Shown: positions 24,515 to 31,077 of the stretch, in pieces
Position numbering within the stretch: the stretch's first letter is position 1
Layout of the letters: each line of letters starts with the position of its first letter
Origin: GCA-002727735 sp036159515
GTDB taxonomy: Bacteria > Bacteroidota > Bacteroidia > Flavobacteriales_D > Parvicellaceae
Assembly: GCA_036159515.1 (NCBI GenBank)
Contig: JAYYEV010000057.1
Location: 1-31,077, forward strand
Direction: 5' to 3'
Length of the DNA: 31,077 nt
Notes under the pieces: generated by a model
Told to the model about the DNA's origin: nothing
The model's database searches: none
Seen by the model: only the letters and a program-made list of their open reading frames with translations
Made by a program: the position numbers and the translations under genes

Positions 24515-25633
24515 CTATAACTTTTTAACCGAAGTTGTCTTTCGAGGAGTAAAACCATTTTTAATGGCTTTACCTTTTTCTTTTGCTAATTCGTTTCTTT
24601 CAATTTTATGTGATGGTCTGGACCATTTTATTTTCTCTGCATATTCAGGTTTTTCTTTATAAGAATCCTTTATTTTCGGCTTATCCCCCTTTTTGTACGC
24701 TTTCATAGGAACTAGTCCCAGTTTATTAAATAAATCAAGATCACCATTAAAGTCAGGATTTGGTGTGGTCAATAGTTTATCACCTGCAAATATCGAATTA
24801 GCTCCTGCCATAAAGCATAGTGCTTGTCCTTCTTCACTCATTGAAGTTCTTCCAGCGGAAAGTCTTACAGCTGATTCTGGTAACACAATTCGTGTGGCCG
24901 CAATCATTCTTATCATATCCCAAATGGGAACTGGTTTTTGTTCTTCTAATGGTGTACCTTCTACTGCAACTAATGCATTGATGGGAACTGATTCAGGTTG
25001 AGGCTTCATTAAAGCATAGGTATATAGCATACTAATTCTGTCTTCATCCGATTCACCCATACCTATAATCCCCCCTGAACAAACGGTTAAATTGGCTTTT
25101 CTAGCATTATCTATGGTATCTAAACGATCTTGATATCCACGAGTAGAAATAATTTCTTTATAGTATTCTTCAGAAGTATCTAAATTATGATTGTAGGCAT
25201 ATAACCCTGCATCAGCCAACCTTTTTGCCTGGTTTTCAGTAAGCATACCAAGCGTACAACACACTTCCATATCCATCTCATTCACAGACTTAACCATTTC
25301 TAACACTTGATCAAAATCACTATCGTCTTTCACATTTCTCCAAGCTGCTCCCATACAAACTCGACTTGAGCCCATATCTTTAGCTTCTTGTGCGTGTTGT
25401 TTTACTTCATTGACACTCATTAAACTATTCCCATTAATATCAGTGTGGTATCTAGCCGCTTGAGGACAATAACCACAATCTTCTGGACAACCATCTGTTT
25501 TTATAGAAACTAACTTACTGATTTGAACCTCTCTGGAGTCATGGTATTCTCTATGAACTGATGCTGCACGATATACTAGTTCAAGAAGGGGTTGATGATA
25601 TAATTCAGTAATTTTATTTTTAGTCCATTCCAT
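24515..25633 (-). CDS. bioB: Biotin synthase
   Basis: Radical SAM enzyme that inserts sulfur into dethiobiotin to make biotin. The [4Fe-4S] triad is in GCPEDCGYCPQ (Cys49, Cys53, Cys56), and the [2Fe-2S] cluster ligands correspond to Cys93, a Cys at 125/126, Cys185 and Arg257 in VRLSAGR. The protein has 372 residues; E. coli BioB has 346. It carries a long basic C-terminal tail (from about residue 320, ending FTPRKTTSVKKL) without a known role. It is first in the bioB-F-D-A operon, has a TATTTTTG box upstream, and a short palindrome lies between that box and the start. Confidence 0.97.
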   Translation of the reverse strand: MEWTKNKITELYHQPLLELVYRAASVHREYHDSREVQISKLVSIKTDGCPEDCGYCPQAARYHTDINGNSLMSVNEVKQHAQEAKDMGSSRVCMGAAWRNVKDDSDFDQVLEMVKSVNEMDMEVCCTLGMLTENQAKRLADAGLYAYNHNLDTSEEYYKEIISTRGYQDRLDTIDNARKANLTVCSGGIIGMGESDEDRISMLYTYALMKPQPESVPINALVAVEGTPLEEQKPVPIWDMIRMIAATRIVLPESAVRLSAGRTSMSEEGQALCFMAGANSIFAGDKLLTTPNPDFNGDLDLFNKLGLVPMKAYKKGDKPKIKDSYKEKPEYAEKIKWSRPSHKIERNELAKEKGKAIKNGFTPRKTTSVKKL

Positions 25634-25655
25634 GCTATCAACTGTTAAAACAGAA

Positions 25656-25663
25656 CAAAAATA
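25656..25663 (-). promoter_or_regulatory. -7 promoter box of the biotin operon (TATTTTTG)
   Basis: Minus-strand TAnnTTTG match 22 bases before the bioB ATG. The short palindrome CTGTT-AA-AACAG (25642-25653) lies just downstream, around the predicted transcription start, where an operator would act. Confidence 0.5.
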
Positions 25664-25724
25664 GAGAAGTATCGGAATTAATTCAGTATAAATCCATTTC
25701 TTTAATTAAAATATGTATTAATGT

Positions 25725-25732
25725 TAATTTTG
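25725..25732 (+). promoter_or_regulatory. -7 promoter box of the DUF4159 gene (TAATTTTG)
   Basis: TAnnTTTG match with four bases (TAGG) before the GTG start at 25737, so the message is predicted to begin at or next to the start codon. Confidence 0.5.
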
Positions 25733-25736
25733 TAGG

Positions 25737-26402
25737 GTGAAAAACTTAATTTTTCTTTTCATTTTTATATCAACTTCTTTAGTTGGACAAGGTCATTCGT
25801 TTAAAATTGGAATTTTAAAATACAATGGTGGTGGTGATTGGTATGCTAACCCAACTGCGCTAAAAAACTTGATAAGGTTTTGTAATGCAAACTTAAGCAC
25901 TAACATTGACCCTATGTATGATGAAATTGAAGTGGGGAATTCATCTATTTTTCAATATCCATGGGTTCATTTGACAGGTCACGGGAATGTGGTTTTTAGC
26001 CACAACGAAGCAAACAATCTAAGAAACTATTTAACTTCTGGTGGATTTTTACACATTTCAGACAATTATGGATTAGATCCATTTATCAGAAAAGAGATGA
26101 AAAAAGTATTTCCTGAGCTTGATTTTGTAGAACTCCCCTTGAGTCATGAAATATATGAAACACCATATTCTTTCAAAAATGGGTTGCCAAAAATTCATGA
26201 GCATGATGATAATTCTCCTCTTGGATTAGGATTAATCTACGAAGGTAAACTTGTTTGTTTTTATGATTTTGAGTGTGATTTGGGAGATGGATGGGAAGAT
26301 GAAGAAGTACATAATGATAGTGAAGATATCAGAGTAAAAGCATTAAAAATGGGTGCCAATATACTTTGCTATGCCCTAATGGGACCTAATGAATCTAAAT
26401 AA
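25737..26402 (+). CDS. DUF4159 domain protein, exported (GTG start)
   Basis: A 221-residue protein with a signal peptide (LIFLFIFISTSLVGQGHS) followed by a single DUF4159 domain, a fold related to class I glutamine amidotransferase-like/ThuA proteins. Recognisable segments are KYNGGGDWYANPTALKNLI, PWVHLTGHGNVVFS, LTSGGFLHISDNYG and LGLIYEGKLVCFYDFECDLG. Catalytic activity is not established for the family. In other bacteria this domain is often found near or fused to the MoxR-DUF58-VWA cluster; a DUF58 gene lies only 0.7 kb away here, on the other strand. The start is GTG at 25737, and no ATG precedes the signal peptide. The 3' end overlaps the convergent gene by 8 bases. Confidence 0.87.
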   Translation: MKNLIFLFIFISTSLVGQGHSFKIGILKYNGGGDWYANPTALKNLIRFCNANLSTNIDPMYDEIEVGNSSIFQYPWVHLTGHGNVVFSHNEANNLRNYLTSGGFLHISDNYGLDPFIRKEMKKVFPELDFVELPLSHEIYETPYSFKNGLPKIHEHDDNSPLGLGLIYEGKLVCFYDFECDLGDGWEDEEVHNDSEDIRVKALKMGANILCYALMGPNESK

Positions 26403-26913
26403 GGTGCTTTAAATTTAGACCATACAGTAATACGAATAAGCCTGAAATAAATAGCCCCACTCCCATTTCAGCAACAGAAAACATATTAAGTCCTTGTATG
26501 ATTATGGGGATGATGATAAATCCTACTTGAGCTCCTACATAAACAAAAAAACCTCTCCTTTGAAGAAGGAACATAAAGTACACTCCAATACCTTCAATCA
26601 AAAGAAAAATAAGATTCAATAAACTCTCAAACTTCAAATTATCACTTTTTACTTGTATATAGTTATTTATTTGATCAAAAAGGTTTTCATCTACACCCAA
26701 TTGGGAGTATAAATCACTTACCATTTCTAAGGATTGATCTAATTGTTCTTGCTGAGCTTCCATGTTGGTAAAAGAATTTTGTATAGAACCAAATAACCCC
26801 ATGAGGATATAAATTCCACTCAAAACACAAAGAACTGTCAAAAAAGAAGGGCGTTTACTTCCAGGAGATTGGCTATCATTATTTTCTTCAAAAGTTGGTA
26901 TATTTTCACTCAT
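26395..26913 (-). CDS. Hypothetical four-TM membrane protein
   Basis: A 172-residue protein of unknown family. A polar, proline-containing N-terminus (MSENIPTFEENNDSQSPGSK) precedes the first membrane segment (FLTVLCVLSGIYILMGLFG). A short acidic, glutamine-rich amphipathic stretch (MEAQQEQLDQSLEMVSDLYS) follows, which would lie outside the membrane. Three more hydrophobic segments then run to the C-terminus (LLNLIFLLIEGIGVYFMFLL, FVYVGAQVGFIIIPIIIQG, GVGLFISGLFVLLYGL). The layout is that of many small Bacteroidota membrane proteins with a soluble loop after TM1. It lies just beyond the tRNA-Asp terminator and overlaps the DUF4159 gene tail to tail. Confidence 0.72.
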   Translation of the reverse strand: MSENIPTFEENNDSQSPGSKRPSFLTVLCVLSGIYILMGLFGSIQNSFTNMEAQQEQLDQSLEMVSDLYSQLGVDENLFDQINNYIQVKSDNLKFESLLNLIFLLIEGIGVYFMFLLQRRGFFVYVGAQVGFIIIPIIIQGLNMFSVAEMGVGLFISGLFVLLYGLNLKHLI

Positions 26914-26942
26914 TTTAATCTTCTTCTATTGATTTAGAAATA

Positions 26943-26975
26943 AATATAAAAAAAAGCCGCGTTAATGCGGCTTTT
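26943..26975 (-). terminator. Rho-independent terminator after tRNA-Asp
   Basis: On the minus strand AAAAGCCGC and GCGGCTTTT form a 9-bp hairpin with a 6-base loop, followed by a run of eight T. It begins 3 bases after the tRNA. This is the strongest terminator in the window. Confidence 0.9.
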
Positions 26976-26978
26976 AAG

Positions 26979-27052
26979 CGGACCGGACGGGACTCGAACC
27001 CGCGACCCCCTGCGTGACAGGCAGGTATTCTAACCAACTGAACTACCGGTCC
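26979..27052 (-). tRNA. tRNA-Asp (anticodon GTC)
   Basis: A 74-base cloverleaf on the minus strand. Acceptor arms GGACCGG and CCGGTCC pair fully, with discriminator G, as expected for Asp. The anticodon stem CCTGC/GCAGG encloses CTGTCAC (anticodon GTC, bases 27016-27018). The T arm contains GGTTCGAGTCCC. CCA is not encoded. It has its own promoter and terminator. Confidence 0.97.
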
Positions 27053-27063
27053 TAAAAGAGGGA

Positions 27064-27092
27064 CAAATTTAATTTTTTTTAGAGTTATACAA
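27064..27092 (-). promoter_or_regulatory. Promoter of tRNA-Asp (TTG - N18 - TAAATTTG)
   Basis: On the minus strand TTG (27092-27090) is followed after 18 bases by TAAATTTG (27071-27064), a good match to the Bacteroidota promoter. The mature tRNA begins 11 bases after the box. Confidence 0.7.
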
Positions 27093-27114
27093 GCAAATCG
27101 CTAGAAAATTTAAT

Positions 27115-28020
27115 TTATTTTTTTCTTTTAACTAGATATTGTAGCAAAACATCTTCAAATCCATCTTCGATGTTCACATCTATCACATCAACTTGGTGCT
27201 GAATTAACAAGTCATTAAGATTTTTTATATAACTCTCTCTTTTTGCTTGATAAACTTCTTTAATCTCTCTTGGATGCAACTTTAGCTTTTCCCCTGTTTC
27301 CATATCTACAACATGGTAGTATCTGTTTTTTAAATCAAATTGATTTTCAAATGAATCATGTTGAACATGAAAAACAACAACCTCGTGGTGATTAAATTTT
27401 AAGTGTCTTATAGAGTTATTAAGATCAGTTAAACTATCAATACCCATGAAATCTGTGAATAAAATAACCAAAGATCTCTTTTTTAAAAGAAGCGCAGATC
27501 TATCTAACATTGTTGAAATGGCAGTTCCTTTTTTCTTATCTGATGTATATTTTTCTTGAAGTAATTTTTCGAGATGAGTAAAAATATACCGTTGGTGAGG
27601 TAATGAAGATTTTGCGGGTGTATAAAAATCGATTTCATCACTAAACAAGGATACCCCAAAAGCATCTCGTTGACTTCTCATCAAAAAAATTAGTGCTGCC
27701 GTAGCATCTATAGAAAAGCTTAATTTATTGTAAGTTTTGTTATTAGGAAATAACATGGAAGAAGAGCCATCAATTAAAAAATGACATCTTAAATTGGTTT
27801 CTTCTTCATATTTTTTAATGAAGAGCTTATCCGTTTTAGCAAACAGTTTCCAATCAATATGCTTCGTAGACTCGCCGTTATTGTAAAGACGATGCTCAGC
27901 AAATTCTACAGAAAAACCATGATAAGGACTTTTATGAAGGCCTGTTATAAAACCTTCTACAACTTGTTTTGCTAGAAGTTCTAATGAACCAAATTTTCTC
28001 GCTTTTTTGTAATCAATCAA
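27115..28020 (-). CDS. DUF58 domain protein (VWA-like, TTG start)
   Basis: A 301-residue cytoplasmic DUF58 protein with a von Willebrand A-like domain. The family N-terminus ELLAKQVVEGFITGLHKSPY is followed by FSVEFAEHRLYNNGESTKHI and DWKLFAKTDKLFIKKYEEET. The metal-site motif DGSSSM follows near the middle, then a helix with DATAALIFLMRSQRDAFGV. DUF58 proteins usually accompany a MoxR ATPase and VWA membrane proteins and are thought to assist complex assembly or stress response. Here no moxR is visible and the partner gene is phoH. The only possible start is TTG at 28020, because the in-frame codon before it is the phoH stop TAA and the next ATG lies beyond residue 90. Confidence 0.9.
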   Translation of the reverse strand: MIDYKKARKFGSLELLAKQVVEGFITGLHKSPYHGFSVEFAEHRLYNNGESTKHIDWKLFAKTDKLFIKKYEEETNLRCHFLIDGSSSMLFPNNKTYNKLSFSIDATAALIFLMRSQRDAFGVSLFSDEIDFYTPAKSSLPHQRYIFTHLEKLLQEKYTSDKKKGTAISTMLDRSALLLKKRSLVILFTDFMGIDSLTDLNNSIRHLKFNHHEVVVFHVQHDSFENQFDLKNRYYHVVDMETGEKLKLHPREIKEVYQAKRESYIKNLNDLLIQHQVDVIDVNIEDGFEDVLLQYLVKRKK

Positions 28021-29358
28021 TTAAAGTAGTTCGTTCGCTAAGTTTGCTAATTCTGATCGTTCTCCTTTTTCTAACGTAATGTGGGCAAATAGCTCATTTC
28101 CCTTAAGTCGATCTATTAGATAGGATAATCCATTACTTTGTTCATCTAAGTATGGGGTGTCTATTTGAAATACATCCCCTGTAAAAATTATTTTGGTATT
28201 CTCCCCTGCTCTTGTTATGATTGTTTTAACTTCATGAGGGGTTAAATTCTGTGCTTCATCTACAATAAAAATAACATTGGATAAACTTCGACCTCTAATA
28301 AAGGCCAATGCAGAGATATTTAACTTTCCTTCATCTTCCATTTCCTCAATTTTTCGATATTTTTTTTCATTTTGACCAAACTGATTTTTAATGAATTTTA
28401 AATTATCAAAAAGAGGTTGCATATATGGATTAATCTTTTCATCTGCATTTCCGGGCAAGTAACCAATATCTTTATTGCTGAGTGGAACAATTGGTCTTGC
28501 TAAAACAATTTGATGATATAAATTATGTTGTTCCAAAGCACTGGCTAATGCCAATAATGTTTTTCCAGTCCCTGCAACACCTTGAAGCGTAACCAATTTA
28601 ATATCTGGATTTAATAAAGCGTGTAACGCAAAAGTTTGTTCAGCATTTCTAGGCTTTATCCCATATACGTACTGTTTCTCAACTCTTTCTAGGCAATCAT
28701 CAAGTGGATTATAATAGCTTAGCACAGAACTTTTTCCATTTTTCATAATGTAAAAGCCATTAGCAATCAACTTATTCTTTATGACATTCGTATCTGAAAT
28801 ATTTCCTTGTTTATACAACTTATTAATGTAATCTGATTCTACATTTTCAACCAATTGCTTACCAGTATATAATGTACTATCACGGTCAATTTTACCGGTT
28901 TCAAAATCTTCTGCAGTAATATTTAATGCTTTGGCTTTTAATCTGAGGTTAATATCTTTCGAAACAAGTATAACCTTAGAATCCTTAGCCGAATTTTTTA
29001 AAGAAAGGGCTGCGTTTAGTATGTGATGATCATTTTTATTACCGAATATTTTAACAGCATCAGCCTCATTCGTATCATTCTCCAAAATGATTCTAAACTT
29101 TCCTTTTTCTTCTCCATTAATTGGAATCCAATCTTGTAAGGTATAAGCATTGCTTAATCTATCGAGAATGCGAATAAACTCTCTAGCTTCATAATTTTTA
29201 GTGTCATTTCCTCTTTTGAAGTTGTCTAGTTCTTCCAAAACGGTAATGGGTATAGCTATGTCATTTTCTTCAAAACAGTCTAAAACATTGTGGTCGTGTA
29301 AAATAACAGATGTATCTAACACAAATATTTTTTTTGATTTTTTAGGTTTTTTGGCCAT
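28021..29358 (-). CDS. PIN-PhoH family protein (PhoH2-type RNase/helicase)
   Basis: A 445-residue fusion of an N-terminal PIN nuclease domain and a C-terminal PhoH P-loop ATPase. The PIN domain begins KKIFVLDTSVILHDHNVL with its first acidic residue, continues with ITVLEELDNFKRG, and ends in VILVSKDINLRLKAKAL. The ATPase has Walker A GVAGTGKT (about residues 260-267), followed by ARPIVPLSNKDIGYLPG and Walker B FIVDEAQNLTPHEVKTIITR. PhoH2 proteins of mycobacteria have been shown to unwind and cut RNA; the same activity is inferred here. The next gene, DUF58, follows with no spacer, in the same reading frame. Confidence 0.95.
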   Translation of the reverse strand: MAKKPKKSKKIFVLDTSVILHDHNVLDCFEENDIAIPITVLEELDNFKRGNDTKNYEAREFIRILDRLSNAYTLQDWIPINGEEKGKFRIILENDTNEADAVKIFGNKNDHHILNAALSLKNSAKDSKVILVSKDINLRLKAKALNITAEDFETGKIDRDSTLYTGKQLVENVESDYINKLYKQGNISDTNVIKNKLIANGFYIMKNGKSSVLSYYNPLDDCLERVEKQYVYGIKPRNAEQTFALHALLNPDIKLVTLQGVAGTGKTLLALASALEQHNLYHQIVLARPIVPLSNKDIGYLPGNADEKINPYMQPLFDNLKFIKNQFGQNEKKYRKIEEMEDEGKLNISALAFIRGRSLSNVIFIVDEAQNLTPHEVKTIITRAGENTKIIFTGDVFQIDTPYLDEQSNGLSYLIDRLKGNELFAHITLEKGERSELANLANELL

Positions 29359-29412
29359 TACGAGGATAAAATATTTGTTTGGAAAATTAGAAAAATATTA
29401 CACATACACTAT

Positions 29413-29442
29413 TAAAAATAAGTTATTTGTAATTGAACTTAT
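29413..29442 (-). terminator. Possible weak terminator after the M23 peptidase gene
   Basis: On the minus strand ATAAGTT and AACTTAT (7 bp, 11-base loop) are followed by a run of five T including the stem end, starting 5 bases after the M23 stop codon. The stem is AT-rich, so termination may be inefficient. Confidence 0.4.
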
Positions 29443-29447
29443 CAACA

Positions 29448-31077
29448 TTATTTGTAGAGGAAGTTGCAGGTGAAAAATTGCTTATTTTTTCGCTCATCCT
29501 CCACTTCTATTTCACATGTTTTTTTTCCGGGTTCTAAATTAGCATAAGTATCTAGTGGAACAGTTAATAATGCATTTTTGTAATTGTATGCGCTATAAAT
29601 CCATTTTCCATCAATTTTAACATTATATTTTTCCACACCACTTAAGTTATCGGTAACTAAAAATTGAAGATTTTGATTTAAAGTCATTATTTTATTTACC
29701 CTCTTAGGCGTAATAAGAGGTGCTACAGAATCTACCATTAATGTAAAGTCTCCGAAATGACTTATGTCCGTGGTAATCCAATCACCAGACACTTGCCCCT
29801 TTCTATTTAGCACCTTACCTTTTTTGGAATGGTGAGCAACAATGATCTTACTAGGGTCTTCAAACTCATGTTTATTAAATTTCATTGCGATGATGAATTT
29901 TTTCTTTTGGGGTAAATTTTTGTTAGTTAGACTTAAGACGTTGTTTTTAAATTGATCATCAATTTTGTAATCATCATAAAAAGTATTTGAATCTACTTGA
30001 ACAAAATAATTTTTATTTTCTATTCTAAGTTTTTCATTTTTTTCACTCATTTTTAGCGATTCATATTGAGAATCCATAAAGCTTTTTGTACTAATTAGAC
30101 TAAATTTTAATATTGAAGTATTCCCACTAACATCCGAAACTTCAATTTTCACATCGTGGATCAACGTATCATTAAAATGAATAGTGCCATTCCCTAATTC
30201 TCTGTTGTATATGGGCAAGTTATTTTCAGGATGAATAAATAGCTTATGAATACTCTCCTTTTGCTCATGATAAGCATAATAATCTTTATGGATATTGATT
30301 TGTTTATTGGTACTAAAATCTAACGATTTCATTTCTTGTTCAAAATGTATATTTCCGTCAATCCAAACTTTTATACTGAATATTCCACACCTATTTTGAG
30401 CCAAATCATATCGATCAATTGCGGATAAACCTAAACCTACTTTACCTGAGATTAGTAAAGGTTCGTTTGTGGTCAAGTTATATAACTGATTAGTCTTTAT
30501 GAATGAATATTGCTGGTCTTCCATTACTAATAAGTCTTCTTTTCTAAGGGAATAAATTTTGATTTTGCGTAAGATTGGTGGGGTATGATCTTTAACATCA
30601 ATTCCATAAAGTTGGGGGTTCAAAGGCAATTCAGTTTTAGTCTCTCTAATCTCAAAATGAAGATGAGGCCCAGAAGATCCACCCGTATTTCCAGAATAGG
30701 CTATCACTTCTCCCTTTTCAACTCGAATCCGATTTTTTTCCAGCATAAAATCTACTTCTTCTGACTTTTTCGCGTATTGTTCTTTTCTAATAAACTGTTC
30801 GATTTTTTTTGGGAAGTGGTCTAGATGTGCATACACACTGGTTAACCCATTAGGGTGATCCACATAAATAGCCTTTCCATATCCCCAGTGTGAAATTTTT
30901 ATACGAGATACAAAACCATCTTCAACGGCATATATTCTATAATTAATAGTTCCGTTCGTTTTTATATCTAAACCCGTATGAAAATGATTTGTTCTTAATT
31001 CACCAAAATTACCAGATAATATTATGGGGATACCGATAGGCGACCTGAAATTGGTTTGCTTTTGTTGAGCGTAAGCA
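29448..31077 (-). CDS. Secreted M23 family metallopeptidase (5' end outside window)
   Basis: Zinc peptidase of the M23 (LytM/lysostaphin-like) family that probably cleaves peptidoglycan cross-links or acts as an envelope regulator. The frame is open to the window edge. The visible 542 residues begin AYAQQKQTNFRSPIGIPI, which looks like the end of a signal peptide, so little more than the leader is missing. The peptidase domain is N-terminal: GELRTNHFHTGLDIKT supplies the first His/Asp zinc ligands, VYAHLDHF follows, and SSGPHLHFEIRE supplies the HxH motif, so the active site is complete. The long C-terminal part (about 400 residues) is strand-rich, with immunoglobulin-like segments such as VSDVSGNTSILKFSL and VTDNLSGVEKYNVKIDGKW, and ends with CEIEVEDERKNKQFFTCNF. 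This tail may bind the envelope. The GTG at 30863 is internal and not a real start. Confidence 0.92.
   Translation of the reverse strand, partial: AYAQQKQTNFRSPIGIPIILSGNFGELRTNHFHTGLDIKTNGTINYRIYAVEDGFVSRIKISHWGYGKAIYVDHPNGLTSVYAHLDHFPKKIEQFIRKEQYAKKSEEVDFMLEKNRIRVEKGEVIAYSGNTGGSSGPHLHFEIRETKTELPLNPQLYGIDVKDHTPPILRKIKIYSLRKEDLLVMEDQQYSFIKTNQLYNLTTNEPLLISGKVGLGLSAIDRYDLAQNRCGIFSIKVWIDGNIHFEQEMKSLDFSTNKQINIHKDYYAYHEQKESIHKLFIHPENNLPIYNRELGNGTIHFNDTLIHDVKIEVSDVSGNTSILKFSLISTKSFMDSQYESLKMSEKNEKLRIENKNYFVQVDSNTFYDDYKIDDQFKNNVLSLTNKNLPQKKKFIIAMKFNKHEFEDPSKIIVAHHSKKGKVLNRKGQVSGDWITTDISHFGDFTLMVDSVAPLITPKRVNKIMTLNQNLQFLVTDNLSGVEKYNVKIDGKWIYSAYNYKNALLTVPLDTYANLEPGKKTCEIEVEDERKNKQFFTCNFLYK

Noticed and set aside
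25642..25653. Classic BirA or BioR operator upstream of bioB
   Set aside because: The palindrome is too short, with a 2-base spacer, and does not match the longer half-sites of those regulators.
30861..30863. GTG at 30863 as the start of the M23 peptidase
   Set aside because: The frame continues upstream to the window end and contains the essential HTGLD zinc-ligand motif, so the GTG is an internal Val codon.
27115..31077. A BatA/MoxR-type stress operon
   Set aside because: DUF58 is present, but no MoxR ATPase or VWA membrane genes are visible; the neighbours are PhoH and an M23 peptidase.

Overview
The window is a compact, AT-rich piece of a Bacteroidota chromosome, most likely Flavobacteriales (a Cryomorphaceae/Crocinitomicaceae-type organism is my best guess). 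The reasons are the low GC, the repeated Bacteroidota promoter element TAnnTTTG just upstream of genes, signal peptides ending in ..AQ, and typical family content: a PD40-OmpA protein, a CCC-motif/DUF2752 pair, a BioB-F-D-A operon, PIN-PhoH and DUF58. I see no insertion sequence, phage gene, CRISPR array or rRNA, and no intergenic stretch over about 130 bases except those occupied by tRNAs.

Layout. 1-5.4 kb: smpB (ribosome rescue), a secreted M1 aminopeptidase, a POT peptide transporter and a GlcD-type FAD oxidase. 5.5-7.3 kb: tRNA-Lys(TTT) with a full promoter and a terminator, a DUF2237 protein, then tRNA-Leu(GAG) running directly into three small membrane-protein genes. 7.3-8.9 kb (minus): thymidine kinase, a small secreted protein and a PlsC-like acyltransferase in one operon. 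8.9-14.1 kb (minus): chorismate synthase, a dicarboxylate/amino acid symporter and a PD40-OmpA envelope protein, overlapping end to start. 13.4-19.0 kb (minus): a 1630-residue fusion of an SLC12-type cation-chloride cotransporter with a long helical region, a P-loop ATPase and a winged-helix-like tail, followed with a TAATG overlap by a degenerate MscS-like channel protein.

19-21.5 kb: a class III CoA-transferase and two uncharacterised envelope proteins. 21.5-25.6 kb (minus): biotin operon bioB-bioF-bioD-bioA, covering the steps from pimeloyl-thioester to biotin. 25.7-27.1 kb: a DUF4159 protein, a four-TM protein and tRNA-Asp(GTC). 27.1-31.1 kb (minus): an M23 peptidase cut by the window end, PIN-PhoH, and a DUF58 protein abutting it in the same frame.

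The most unusual object is the SLC12-ATPase fusion coupled to the MscS-like gene. It could be an ion or volume homeostasis module in which a salt importer carries its own NTP-driven regulatory arm and is co-made with a release channel. That function is inference. Other points are near-leaderless promoters, pervasive overlap of convergent gene ends, an acyltransferase whose conserved N-terminus appears to lack a standard start codon, and a TAA-TTG junction between phoH and DUF58.
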